30,440 nucleotides of DNA, from assembly GCA_015680685.1 (NCBI GenBank), contig MNCI01018050.1:19378-49817 (forward strand), read 5' to 3'. The stretch comes from Gnetum montanum. Its lineage: Eukaryota; Streptophyta; Gnetopsida; Gnetales; Gnetaceae. Numbering within the stretch: the stretch's first letter is position 1; each line of letters starts with the position of its first letter. The notes beneath the pieces are model-generated. The model did no database searches. It worked only from the letters and a program-made list of their open reading frames with translations, and was not told the DNA's origin. Made by a program: the position numbers and the translations under genes. Below are positions 10,311-21,615 of this stretch, in pieces.

Positions 10311-12499
10311 GTAACTACTACCTCAACAAATGGACAATCATGTTCTATTTTTTGGATCTCCTCCCTCCAATTAAGTCATGGGGGAGATGGCCATCCATGC
10401 TAACCATTATCATGGCCTCTTAGTTTTTCTACCTTTTTGTATTTCACATTGTTGATTTTACAAATTTTTATTTTCAAATTTTTCTAATTTTATATCATTT
10501 TAAGTACCATTTAACTTTCTTGATTATTTTACACTTTATTATCTATTTTACTTTATTTTATTTCCTTTTATTTAAGTGTGATATTTTCTCATTTTTGTTA
10601 ATAAATTTACTTTATTATCATAGGATATAATGTTGTTGTTGCTATTTACTAATTATGGTTTGTGCTTAATGTGTTATTGTCAATGTCTGGCTTTTATTTT
10701 TGAATTCTAATGTCTGATGACTTTGACATGGTTTATTTTTTATGAAATAGGTAGTGAGTCCACATTATCTACCCATCCAATGAACTCTATGGTTTTCCTT
10801 GTTTTGGGAATTTGAGCTCCCTTTTCATTAAAGAAACTTTTAATCAATTAGTGACTTGGGTAGTTTCAAAATTAGGAACGTTCCAAAGGTTTGTAAAGGG
10901 TGTGAATTCAAGGGGACTCAATACTATTTATACTCTTTGTCTTGCTTGAGTGCTTGAGTCTTTTTTGTGGACTTCTTACCATTCCATACCACCCGATGAT
11001 AGGAAGACCAATAACATCATTGCATGGTGTGGTTCCCATCATTCAAACAAAATGATGGGAATTCAAAGCACATCGCTTCGACATGAATAAATCCTCTTAT
11101 GGTGTGATTTCCATTTCAAAAAAAAAAACTATGGGAATTCAAAGCACACCCTTGGATAAATAAAAGAACTACAAGCACTGGCTATGGAACTTGAAAGAGA
11201 TGCATCTATGCCTAAATGTTCCCTCTAACTAAGGCCCTCTCTCTCTCTCTCTTTCTCTCTCTCACTTCCTACTCCTCTCTCTCCTCTTTATGGAGCAGTG
11301 GTTGTTTTGTGGAAGAACTCTTGTATCTCGAGTGGGTGGATCATTCTTAGAGTGGCAATGCGAAGTCACTGAAAATGGATGGTTTTGGTCTGGATTGAGG
11401 ATGGAACTTTTCAAGTCATTTTAACAACAAATTTTACAAATGACTTCTTATGAGCTTAGTTTGGAACTCCATTCCACCTTCTCTATCATCCATCCATGTT
11501 GCCATAATTCACCTCACTATCAGGTTCTATGTTATGCTCTATGTCTTAGTCTAATGTGTTGGGATTCTTGAGTGGATTCTTTTAGGTTGGTCCTTAACTT
11601 GTCATGATCATTAAATCAATTATTGGGCCCATGCACTCCTAGTTGAGGCTATGCAAGGGAAAAAAGGACATGAGCTTGCTATGGGGAGGACCCACCTACA
11701 TAGCTTTTGGCTTGATTAGTTAAGGTTACTTACCTTTGACATCGCCACAATCCTATATTTCATATTTTCCATTATGTAAACCACTCAATACTCCTTAATC
11801 TTTCATTTCATTCATTCATTAAATTAATTTTTATCCATTTTTTCAAATTTATGAACTTCAATGTCCTCTTCTCATGATTTCATACTATTCTTGGTCTTCT
11901 AAGTTTTCATTTGACCCCAAATTCATCAAAAAATTCCTTGTATTTTGAAAGTTTGACTAAAGTCCACAAAAGTTAATGGTGATCAATAGCTATGTCAATG
12001 AAGCATTGTCGATGCAATGCAAAAATACTATATATACTGCTAGACACTTTGGAATTTTTTTGCAATTTTCTCATAACACATGGGGAATTTTTGCAATTTT
12101 TTAGAGCCCAAAACCTTCCAAAGCCCATAACTTTTAAACCATTTGTCCAAATCATTCCATTTTTTGATCCTACACTTACTAGAGGTAAGATATTCATCAT
12201 GGGGGTTGCAAACCTTAAGGTTTCCAATGAAATTTTCAAAAAAAATAAAATTTCTAACTCCCCCCAAGGATTAGTAACCTTAACAACATAAAAATATCAA
12301 CTCTTTTGATAATTAACACTTCCAACAACTTCCAGAATAATTTATCAATGATAATGCATAAATAAAATTAACAATTAAGTTAATTAAATCAATCATAATT
12401 ACAACTTAGCTAAGTGTAACTACTCTCAATTGTTAAGGTATCCCAATTGTTTTAAGATTACACAATGATTGCTAATCCATGGTCTTATTGTGATTATAG
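10311..12499 (+). other. Gypsy internal spacer between pol and 3' coding region
   Basis: About 2.2 kb without a supportable coding region on either strand. It contains a (CT)n run at about 11235-11263 and two partly similar blocks (11024-11073 and 11099-11149). Long non-coding stretches after pol are usual in Athila/Tat elements. Overlapping short open frames at 11973-12291 on both strands look random. Confidence 0.6.
11024..11149 (+). repeat. Direct repeat pair containing a perfect hairpin
   Basis: ATGGTGTG(G/A)TT...GGGAATTCAAAGCACA occurs at 11024-11073 and 11099-11149. The first copy has an 11-bp perfect stem (11033-11043 with 11051-11061, TTCCCATCATT/AATGATGGGAA) and a 7-nt loop. In the second copy the stem is lost to an A-rich run. 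Confidence 0.65.
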
Positions 12500-15355
12500 A
12501 TGGCACCCAAACAGAAGCATCCATAGGAAGGACAACCCTCACAACCATGAGAGAAATGACCTAGAGCTAGAAGGGGCTAGTAGGAATAAGGCCAAGAATA
12601 ATACAAGGTAATCCATGCAACTGGACCTCTTCATGAGAAACCTAAAGTGGATTTGTTCAATAGATTCTACAATAACAAGTGCCTACCAAATAATCCCAAT
12701 CAATAGAAGCACCTGGACTTGTTCCAAGGCTTAAGGTAACCCTGACTCAAGCCTACTTATACATCATCATGTCTTGAAAAATTCAAAGATTAGTTCTTCA
12801 AGAGATAAACTTTGGATCATTTTTGGAAAAAGCTCAAGAAGATGTCAAGACACAATTGCAAGCCTCTCCTATATGGTCAATCATCATGTCCAATGGGGAA
12901 TGGTACATGGGAGAGACCTATCTTTTCTAGAGTAGTTGAAGGCTAGAACCCATTATAAAAATCAAGGACATTTAAGTGTCTTACTTAGTAGAAGCTATTG
13001 CACAGGAACTGGGGTTACCAGACATTGGAACATAGTTGACAGAAATATCAACAAAAGGTGATCTTGAGGCAAAAAGGGAATAGACCCAATGATGCTACAA
13101 GGTGGATTGTAAGGAGTATGATGCACTCACACTAGTGAAGTTTATTTATTTTAAGATTTTGGCCTATCACCTCAAGCCAACAATGAGACCAAGGAAGGTG
13201 GCTCCTTTCTTTACTCAAGCATGCATCTCTCTAAGTAGAAAATTTTCTATTAACCTTTTACAGCTAATTTATTTGAAAATTGAAGAGCAATTCAAGGAGA
13301 ATAAACATGGAAGGAAGACCCTACCCTTTCCATGCCTTATGAAAAAACTTTGCAAAAGGGTAGCCATTGTTCACTATTCTAACGACATCCTCAGGCACGC
13401 TCCCTTGGCCTCATGGGTGAAAATCATGAAGGATAAAACACCAACAATCACATAAGAAGAGGAGTTTCTACCACCACCATTCCCTCAGAAGAAAACACCA
13501 GAGGCCTACACAGTCCTTGAGCATCTACATCAAATATGAGAATAACTCTTGAGTGAACAAGTGTAACAAGCAGGATTAAGTGGGGAAAATCCATTTGTGT
13601 ATCAACTAGTGATGATTCACCTTAATGAGGTGGCCCAAACAATTAGCCAGGTGGACAGGGGTGGTCACATTTTCTTTGTCTAAAGAATGTAGCTAACTTC
13701 AAGTTCAAATTCCAACACTTGAGAGGTGACAGTGTCATTACCAACACATCATCTATTCCCAAAAATCTTTGGGAATGTCACCACTTTCTTGATAAGGTTT
13801 GAGGAAGTTGAAGAGGTAACTATCTTGGTGATGCAACACCAAGGGTAGGAGATAGTAGCAGAAGTGATAGTTAACCATGTAGCTGAAGCACTAAATGCAC
13901 CCATAGCATCTATACTAGACATATCTATACTTCAATACATGCAGATGTCTATAGGCATGGTTAGTGGGAAATTGAATGTAGCCAAGCATGAACAGTTGCT
14001 GGAACGATTGGTAGGAATTGCACAACCAACTCTAGACATCTTTGATCTCCCAAAGAACATCACTACAACCCATTAAAATCTTCTAATCTCAAGGGGTAGA
14101 TGCATCATTTTGGTGGGGCAACTAGAAATGGCCTAAAATAAAAATCAACACTTGGCCATAGAGGTTGCTGAACTTCATGCTCAACTTGCAAAACAAGAAA
14201 TCCTTAGCCCAGTAACAATAAGAGATGAAGCTATAAAACAACTTCAAGAATGATTTTAAAAGGCTAATAAGGAAGTAGTAATGGCCATCTTCAAATAATC
14301 TGTGGCAGAAGCTGAAATGCACTCAATCAAAAAGCACTTGAATCAGATGCACCAAGAAAATGAAGCATTGACTATGTAAAATCATCACCTATGAAATATT
14401 GATGATCAAAGAGATAAAATGCAAGAGCTCATTTATCAATAGCAAGAGCATCTTGCTAGAGTCAACTCCAAACTGAGGAAATTAGTCATGGAAATAGCAA
14501 TCTATCAATGGAGGAGGTATGCACCTCGCAACAAAATTCTACCATCAAGATCATTTCCTAGAATAATGAAGCTCTCAAATTTGAGAGAGTCAAAAATCAC
14601 TACAAATACCAAGTTGGCTTACAAAAGGAAATTAATGAAAAACAAATCTAGATGGCAAAGATGAAAGTGCATAGGCCCTCCAGTAACTCTAGCAAGGAAG
14701 AGAGATGTGGTAGCCTATCCTTGATGGGATTGATGCCTACAACAAAGTAGAGACCTGCTTGAAGGAGCTGCAGATCAAAGAAATGATAGAGTATATGGAG
14801 TTGAACAATCTCCATTACACAAACCTGGAAATACTAACAACCAAATGGCCACAATTGGAATTTGGAGAAACAAGTGGCTAGCTCATATCTGGTATACGAG
14901 GCCAAGTTTAAACACCATAAAGACACCAAGCAAAAGCTTGAGACTGCTAATGCTAAACTCAAAGTTCTTAGAGGATAATTCACAGATCAATGACATATCA
15001 TTGAGAACCTAGCCAGACGGATGAATGACTACTAGGAGCTGAGAAACACAATGAGAATGTTTGACATTAAATGCAAATAGTTCATTGCCTAGTTCATCAA
15101 TGCTAAGGAGCTATTTCTAGTGATCCCATGTCCTTGGGATGTGCTCGTTCCAACCCACATTAGGGAAGTCATGTGGACAGTGCATGATCCTAGGAGTAAG
15201 AAGGAGAAAATGAAAGTACTATTGGATGCTTTTCACATCTTACCTAAAGTTGCAGTAGTAGTAGGACAACTATAGTCATCTCAACCACCGCAAGTGTGTG
15301 AAGTTGATGAAGGTCCCTCAGAGCCTTAGGAACCACCACCACTGGGGATCATTTG
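12500..15355 (+). pseudogene. Extra coding region after pol, env-like position (pseudogene)
   Basis: A long coding remnant starting at ATG 12500 (MAPKQKHP) can be followed with scattered stops and frame changes for about 2.8 kb. The longest open piece, 13102-13455, reads MDCKEYDALTLVKFIYFKIL and contains a region rich in basic and aromatic residues. A second piece at 13864-14076 (VNHVAEALNAPIASILDIS) runs on into a segment of about 14150-14480 with Glu, Gln, Lys, Leu and Ala spaced as in a coiled coil (LAIEVAELHAQLAKQE). The tail has EPPPLG. I see no convincing membrane segment or signal peptide. It occupies the place of the env-like ORF of Athila elements, but the function is unknown and I recognise no family. 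Confidence 0.55.
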
Positions 15356-15605
15356 ATTGTCTCCAAAAAGCTTCACACCATTAAGGATTGTGTTTTTTAA
15401 TTTTTGAAGTGTTGTATCATGGTGTTCAATTTTGTATCCTAAACACCACCATTTTTTTAATGTGTTGATTCATACACCCATGCACTCCATTTTTTGTCAA
15501 AGTCAATCAATTTATTTTGTTGAGGAAAATGTTAATCAATAATATCATACCTTTCCAATTTTGTAAAAGGACTTAAGGATGAGTTCTCTTTTAGTTGTGG
15601 GGGTA
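15356..15605 (+). other. 3' spacer with polypurine tract
   Basis: Non-coding DNA ending in GTTGTGGGGGTA immediately before the 3' LTR (about 15594-15605). A short G-run touching the LTR is the expected primer for plus-strand DNA synthesis. Nothing else is seen here. Confidence 0.6.
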
Positions 15606-16527
15606 TGATGAGTCATAATTGGTTGGCTACATTGACAAGGCCTTATTGACTACATCAACAAGGCCTCATCGATGCATCTTGTCCTACATTAACAAGGCCC
15701 CATCAATGTAGTGTTTTTCTGTTTCCTATAAATATGCACCTACCAACTACATTTATGGAAATCTAGATTTTAGTAGTAGTGAAGCCCTTGCATTTTTCTA
15801 TTTGAAAGTTAGAATTTTTTCCCCTGACTGTCCATAGTAGGATTCATTGAGTGTATAGATCTTTATTTGAGCATTGTTGTACCAAAGCATGACAGTGTGT
15901 ATGGCAATAAAGATGATCTTTCTGATAAACCTTGTAGCACTTTAGATAGATTAGCTATTTTATTTATGTATTTAATATTTTCAATTATTTCTTAATTATT
16001 CTTAATTATTTCACAAATATTTTTTAGCAATTGAGTTAATGAGGTAATTAAGCTAGATAGATTAAATACATAAGTACAACTACTTTGAGCGTAACATGTA
16101 TTTGCTTGGTAATCCTAGCAGCATTGTCACTTGGTACACCTAGTACCGTAGCATTTGGTCACCCAACAATGGATACATGGGTTCAAGACATGTACAAAAA
16201 GCAGGAGTGAATACTTATGTTAGGATTAGTTAAATGATTAGTTAATTAATTAATTTAGATTTGTTAATTAAATTCCTTTTTATCTACATTTCAAATACCT
16301 GACTATAAAACATAAAAATGATACAAATTAAATGCCTCTGCTACACTTAACCATACGAACAAATGTCGCAAGTGTAATTGGAAAGACAATGATTAACCTT
16401 AAGGCTAGATTCACTTCCTAAAGGGCTAGTGTACTAGAAATGACAAAGTCCATGGAATTCAACCAAATCATGTTTGAACGCTTGTGATTCATATGGTTGG
16501 GCATAAGGGGTACCTCACCACTCATCA
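15606..16527 (+). repeat. 3' LTR of the gypsy element
   Basis: 922 bp, TGATGAGT...ACTCATCA, followed by the right ATTAT copy. It contains TATAAATA at 15727-15734 and AATAAA at 15906-15911, so transcription start and polyadenylation signals are both visible. Confidence 0.92.
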
Positions 16528-16532
16528 ATTAT
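16528..16532. repeat. Target-site duplication ATTAT, right copy
   Basis: Exact repeat of 3258-3262. The copia gag sequence resumes here. Confidence 0.88.
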
Positions 16533-16810
16533 GAAGAATAATAAACAATCTAGTAAAGAGAAAAATATAGGTAAGGAGGATTCAAAATGAGAGGAAGATT
16601 CAATCATTAGAATAGAAATCAAGAAACAAACTTTGAAAAAAATGGTGATTAAAAGACAAAAGAAAGAGGAAGAGGTTTATCTAGAGGAAGAGGTAAATGA
16701 AATCAATCTATAAGACAAACACATGAACAAGACTCAATACCATATTTCAACTTCTACAAAAGCAAACATCATATCATCAACCAATATTAAACCAAAATTA
16801 GTTTTGAAAT
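16533..16810 (+). pseudogene. Copia gag, 3' part (pseudogene)
   Basis: The copia gag continues after the gypsy element. A basic, Arg/Gly-rich stretch (ERGRGLSRGRGK, about 16660-16695) precedes PYFNFYKSKHHIINQY, which sits where the CCHC zinc knuckle of copia gag belongs (C-x2-C-x4-H-x4-C). In this copy the Cys codons read as Tyr or Phe, so the knuckle is lost. The knuckle would bind element RNA. The alignment is short, hence moderate confidence. Confidence 0.55.
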
Positions 16811-16889
16811 AATGCATGGACAAACTTCAAAAAAAAAAGATACTCCCTTATCATCTCAAAAGGATATTCAAGAAGAAGATCCAAGAAAT

Positions 16890-17180
16890 TTAGTCTTTAA
16901 TTAAGTTAAAGAAAGAAAGTAAGATTCTACGATTGTAGATAGTGGATGCTCCAATCACATGATACCTCCAAAAATTATCATCTAAATTACAAAAAAAAAA
17001 TTCCTAGCAATAGCAAAATTGAATATGGAAAATAATTAGTCATAGAAGAAATAGGAGATTGTCTAGTTAAATTAAACAATGGATAAAAATTCATAATTTC
17101 TAGTGTATGTTATGTTCTTAATATTTACAACCACCTTCTCATCTTTGTTAGACAAGTCTCTAGTGGAGGAAATAATCTTA
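16890..17180 (+). pseudogene. Copia protease (pseudogene)
   Basis: DSTIVDSGCSNHMIPP is a clear copia-type aspartic protease active site; the Asp-Ser-Gly triad (16939-16947) is intact. The following FLVYVMFLIFTTTFSSLLD matches the family's V-L-Y-V-P-x-L-x-x-NLLS region after frame adjustment. Stops lie on both sides. The enzyme would process the polyprotein. Confidence 0.75.
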
Positions 17181-17329
17181 GCTTCAAGAGGAATTTCTAC
17201 ATTATCAACAAACCCAATGGCAAAGAAATTATGACAATTAATGTCTTGAATAACAAAACATATTATTTTTAATGTGACTATCTAAATGAAAAAAAAAGAT
17301 ATCCTAAGCAACCATACTACTTAAGAAAA

Positions 17330-17870
17330 GCATGTCCTCATGAAAAAATTGAATCAAATCATAAACAAAGATGATGTCAAGGAAAAGGATAATGATGATT
17401 TTAGCAAGTTCATGTTTTTCCATGAAAGGCTTGATCACACCTCCTATCAAAAAATTGAAAGAATAATCAACTAGGAAGAAGCTACAAGAATAAAAATTTT
17501 AGATATTCCTTAAAAAAAATGTGGCATTTCATACAAGGAAAGCAAACCAATTCTCCTCCCAACTATCACATGATAAAGAAGAAAAAATCATTTGATCTTC
17601 TACACATGTATCCTATTGGTTCAATGTCCATTTTTTCAATAGAAGGAAAAAATTATTTCATGGTCATTGTAGACAACTACTCAAGATGCACTTGGACCTA
17701 TAATCTAAAGAAAAAGAATTAAATTAAAAAATACTTTGAAACTTCCCAAAAACTAATTGAAAACTTCATGAATATTAAGATTAAGGTCATTAGATCAAAC
17801 AAAGGAAGTGCATTCATACATAAAAAATTTATTAATTTTTTTATAAAAAATAGGATATTTTGAAATAGGA
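17330..17870 (+). pseudogene. Copia integrase, N-terminal and core part (pseudogene)
   Basis: FHERLDHTSYQKIERI (about 17419-17466) is the GAG-pre-integrase/HHCC motif (WHxRLGHxS in active copies). An open piece at 17519-17722 reads HFIQGKQTNSPPN, then FDLLHMYPIGSMSI, then NYFMVIVDNYSRCTWTYNLK, matching the start of the rve core; the Asp of VDNYSR is kept. The second catalytic Asp is Asn (IRSNKGSAF, about 17790). After 17870 the homology stops, so the catalytic Glu region and the integrase C-terminus are missing, together with the start of RT. Confidence 0.78.
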
Positions 17871-18163
17871 TAAAATATTTATTAAATTTTTTGAAATAAT
17901 AACTATAGATTTTGAAAGTTTAGATTGTGTATATCTACTCTTACCTTTGCTACCCAAAATGTTATTGATGAGTTGAGTGCATTCATCCAAGATAAATACC
18001 AAAACTATAAATCTCATGTACTTAAATAATTTTTGCATTTAAGTATTCCAACACATAAAGGTGATCCCATTTAACATTGGCAACTTGATGGATGATCCTC
18101 CTTCCACTATTCACCCTTGAGTTATTACACTGAAAACTAGGAGTACTTGGCTTTGATACCACT
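17871..18163 (-). mobile_element. Internal remnant and primer site of a reverse LTR element
   Basis: This DNA fits neither copia integrase nor RT. Its right end holds GGCTTTGATACCA at 18149-18161, the reverse complement of the tRNA-Met primer site TGGTATCAAAGCC. It therefore looks like the first few hundred bases downstream of an LTR, read on the minus strand and cut off on the left. No gag could be confirmed in it; the left limit is approximate. Confidence 0.55.
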
Positions 18164-19428
18164 TGAGGATCAAAAACTTAGAAAGGGGGGAATCAATAAG
18201 TTTCCCAAATCAAAAAATGATCAGCAAAAAAAACATACCTATTTTTATGTGGTTCCCCAACTTCGGTACATCCACAATCAAAGGGTAGAATCCTTGCACA
18301 CCTCTAGAATTTCTTTCTCTCAAAATGTGGTTCAAAGGACAACACACCCTGTACAAGCACCAAGCTCCTCATTAGAGTGTTTCATCGCTATGAAATCACT
18401 CAACTTCATAAAGTCCCAACAAGCTCAGAAAGTGGTTTAAAGGATTTCACAACCTTTACAAATTGAGCTCTACCCTAGAGTGTTTTGACACTATACAAAC
18501 ACTCAATCACATGGGATCCTGACATGCTCAATGATGATGCCTTCTTGCAATAAGCACATCAACCTTGCAAAACAACAAGAAAAAGAGAAATACATAAGGA
18601 AATATTTAAACTAACTTTACATAGTCCTTGTAATTGAAGCTCACTTCAATACAACAAGAAATACTACAAGCAAATGATAGTTCAATGAAGAGAAAACTGC
18701 AATTTTAGAGAATAGACAAATAGGAGCTTGAATATGAATAGTGCTTACTACATTTGCAAGAAATTTGATATCTTCTTATAGCATTGAAGTTTTCAAAAAT
18801 ACCTTAGAATGTGTTCAATAGTCATCTAATGGCTATTGTAGCTGTATCCTTTTAGACTGAGACATCTTTTTGAAATAAGCCTAAAAATTGGGGAGTCGTC
18901 TCCTTCACAAGTGGGATTTCTCTTAGGAGATGTTTCTAAAGAGATGTCTTCTTTCCAAAGGATACATCTCCTATGTTTTTAAGACATCTACATTTTAGAG
19001 GAGACATCTCTAGGAAGACGTCTCTTATGTAGGTGCCAAAAGAAAAACTACTTGTTTTAATGCTAGGAGTCTCCAAATGCATCCAAACAAGTCCCTATAT
19101 ATACTCTAAACCCCTAGACTCATTAATATCAACCACAATCACTTTGAAACATGCTAAAACAAACAAGAATCATCCTCAGAAAAATTAACACAAATAGACA
19201 CATTTAGCTTCCTTTCAATCCCTAGAGCATCTTCATTTAGCTTGAACTCTTTGTATTTGTCCATGTTCTTATTTTTCCTATGATTTCTTTTACTTTGATA
19301 CCCATACTTCCCTAAATCATTGTCCATGATGTGAAGTTCTTCTTCTTCTTCTATAAATACAACATTCACAACAAACATCCTTTGTTCTTTCATTTTCCTT
19401 AAGGTTTTGACATATCAAAAGGTCAACA
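18164..19428 (-). repeat. Reverse-oriented LTR inserted in the copia pol
   Basis: On the minus strand it runs TGTTGACC...GATCCTCA, 1265 bp, and is followed after two bases by a tRNA-Met primer site. A TATA box GTATATATAG (19095-19104, minus) would place the transcript start near 19070. Copia RT homology resumes at 19429. Short open frames inside it (18147-18440 plus, 19154-19393 minus) are best read as LTR sequence by chance open. No second LTR is found, so most of the inserted element has been lost. Confidence 0.65.
19095..19104 (-). promoter_or_regulatory. TATA box of the reverse LTR
   Basis: GTATATATAG on the minus strand, about 325 bp from the LTR's minus-strand start, with GGGACTTG following it, a layout normal for a U3 promoter. 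Confidence 0.5.
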
Positions 19429-20680
19429 ATCAGCACATAATGATCTAAAGGTTTAACAAATGGATATTAACTCAACATTTCTAAATAGATACATCAATGA
19501 AAAAGTATACATCTACCAGCCTAAAGGTTATGTTATCAATGGAAAAGAGAACAAAGTGTGCAAACTCGAGAAAGCTCTATATGACTTACAGCAAGCACCC
19601 AAGACCTAGTTTTAGAGAATTAATGACTATCTTACTAGAAATAATTATCAAGTTTTTAAGTTGAAACCAATGCTATATTTTAAAAATTAAGGAGATGATT
19701 TCAATATCATATCAGTATATGTACATGGCATTATCTTTATTATTACTAATAAAAGACTAATAGAAGATTTCAACAATAACATGAAAACTGAGTTCAGAAT
19801 GAAGAATCTTGAAGAACTCAAATACTTCCTAGGAATTGAAGTGAACTAAGATAAGGAGGGAATGATGATTCATCTAATCAAACATGTAAATTCCATCATT
19901 GAAATGTCTAATCTAAAGAATGACAAGCTAGTCAATAGTCCTTCTCCATACAATTTAAAGTTAGCTAGCAAAGATAAGACTCTTCTCATAGATGCAACCA
20001 TGTATAGAATCATGATGGATCACTTAGGTTTCTCTACCACACTAGACCAGATTTGGAATTTGTAACATCATACTTATCTAGATTCATGCAAGAGCTAAGA
20101 AATCTTACATGTAAGTACATATGCTTTTCCTCAAGTATGTAAAATAAACTTGCACGTTTAGGATCCAATTCAATAAAGACAACAATAATCTTCCTACATA
20201 TTTAAATATTCATTGGGTAGGAAACAATCATAATAAAAAAATCCACATCATGGGCTCTCATTATGCATGGAAAAAATTTGATACAATAGAAATCAAAGAA
20301 ATAATTGACTATCAACTTATCCACTTGTGAAGCAGAATTTATTATAATGGTTGATTACCTCGAACACATACTCTAGCTAAATAAACTTCTCTCACATGTA
20401 GGATTCAAAGTTGATCTTCCTAAAAATTTGTATTATGAAAATATAATAGCAATTTAACTATCTCAATACTATATGAAGTACTATTTTATCAAGCAAGAAG
20501 TGAAAGAAAGAATCATCAAACCCACTCATAACTGTTTTAGAAAACAAATTTTTGATTTACTAATAAAAAAATATGTTTTCTTATAGGATAAAATACCTCA
20601 ATAAATCTATAGAAATTCATAGTATGATAAAGAAAGGATAAAGCAAAGATGAAGAAGGAACATTACCTTCCACTATAAGG
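19429..20680 (+). pseudogene. Copia reverse transcriptase and RNase H (pseudogene)
   Basis: RT resumes in mid-domain: SAHNDLKV, QMDINSTFLNRYINEKVYI, QPKGYVINGKENKVCKLEKA, LYDLQQAP. The palm motif reads YVHG (19718-19729) where active copies have YVDD, so both Asp are lost. NLEELKYFLGIEVN follows (about 19805-19845), then an open piece 19862-20065 with ATMYRIMMDHLGFSTT, matching the region before RNase H. RNase H is recognisable in STCEAEFIIMVDYLEHIL (about 20317-20375), with the Glu of the AEAE-Y-type motif. The domain order and motifs are typical Ty1/copia. The RT fingers are missing and stops are numerous. Confidence 0.82.
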
Positions 20681-20686
20681 AGCAAT

Positions 20687-21598
20687 TGTTGGTTTTTTTA
20701 GAGTAGAAAATAATTTTTTATTTTTATTATATAATAGGAATTTATTTTAATAAAATATTAAAAATTTCTAAATTTATGAGCATTTGTAATATTATTTTGG
20801 CCACAATTGATATATATATTTAATTTTTAATTTTTCTTGTCATTAGGGCTAGATTGTTTTATTTTTAGTAAACTTTACCCCAATTTTTACATATATATAT
20901 TTAGGACTTTTCATGGAAACTTGTATCATCAAATAATTTAGATAATTGTAGCATGAATTTAACTATTTCATTATCAATTCATCAATCTTTCTTCAATTCA
21001 TTAATTCATCAACATCATTCATCATTGTTTACTTAATCTTGGATGTTCAATAGCCAAAATTGGTAGTATTCACTATTTTGATCACACCTTAGTCATTTCA
21101 TAATATTTTTTAGTAATTCTAGATTTACTAGAAAGCTAGAATAGGTGGTTACATGTAGCTAAAATTTCATTGTAATATCTATTGCAATTTGGTAGAAATT
21201 TACTGTACAATTTCTTCAATTTTCTTAGTTTTAAGATTTTACCATAATGAATGATTGTCAATAACTAGATTATTCTCCTCATCTCACAATGATTTGATGT
21301 AATCTTGACTATACTTGAAATTTAGTATGTATGAAAAGATTTAGTTCAATTTTCAACATTAGAAATCTAATTTTTGAGTTATCATCTTTCAAAGTTGCAC
21401 TACCAAAACTATTGCAATTTTTAATAGATTGGAAAGAACATAACATAACCTTAGCTTTTGGATATCTTTTGTAGTACTTCATTTTTTTAAAATTGTTAAG
21501 AACTTCAAAAGATATATAAAGAAAAAAATCTTATTAGCTAATTCTTTATAAAGTCTAGATAATCAAGCAATTCTTTTTCTACTTGAAATTCTATCACA
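20687..21598 (+). repeat. 3' LTR of the copia element
   Basis: 912 bp, starting TGTTGGTTTTTTTAGAGTAG after a purine-containing ACTATAAGGAGCAA stretch and ending TATCACA. Homologous over its length to 1683-2626. Confidence 0.85.
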
Positions 21599-21615
21599 TG
21601 CCCATTCACAAATGA

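Larger units (their letters stand above)
3263..16527 (+). mobile_element. Complete but decayed Ty3/gypsy retrotransposon, Athila-like
   Basis: The element is 13,265 bp. Its LTRs (3263-4224, 15606-16527) begin TGATGAGT and end ACTCATCA, and it is flanked by ATTAT on both sides. Domain order is gag, protease, RT, RNase H, integrase, as in Ty3/gypsy. The primer site matches tRNA-Asp, the RT active-site motif is FMDE-F (from FMDDF), and the linker before RT is of the type seen in Athila; I therefore place it in or near the Athila lineage. A long further coding region (12500-15355) lies after pol, in the position of the env-like ORF of Athila. It inserted into the gag region of the copia element. 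All frames carry many stops. Confidence 0.92.
1683..21598 (+). mobile_element. Degenerate Ty1/copia retrotransposon, split by two insertions
   Basis: The element is bounded by two similar LTRs (1683-2626 and 20687-21598), both starting TGTT and ending TCACA/ATCACA. Between them, in plus orientation and copia order, lie a tRNA-Met-like primer site, gag, protease (VDSGCSNHM), integrase, RT and RNase H remnants. Integrase before RT is diagnostic of copia. A gypsy element (3263-16527) interrupts gag and a reverse LTR (18164-19428) sits between integrase and RT. Removing both leaves roughly 5 kb, a usual copia size. The 5-bp flanks (AGTCA left, TGCCC right) do not match, so no target duplication survives. 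All reading frames are broken. Confidence 0.88.

Noticed and set aside
11973-12291. Three overlapping short ORFs in the gypsy spacer
   Set aside because: They sit on both strands with no similarity to known proteins and no continuity with the flanking coding region.
19154-19393. 79-codon minus-strand ORF rich in Glu and Lys
   Set aside because: It lies in the U3 part of the reverse LTR, upstream of its TATA box, and resembles no family.
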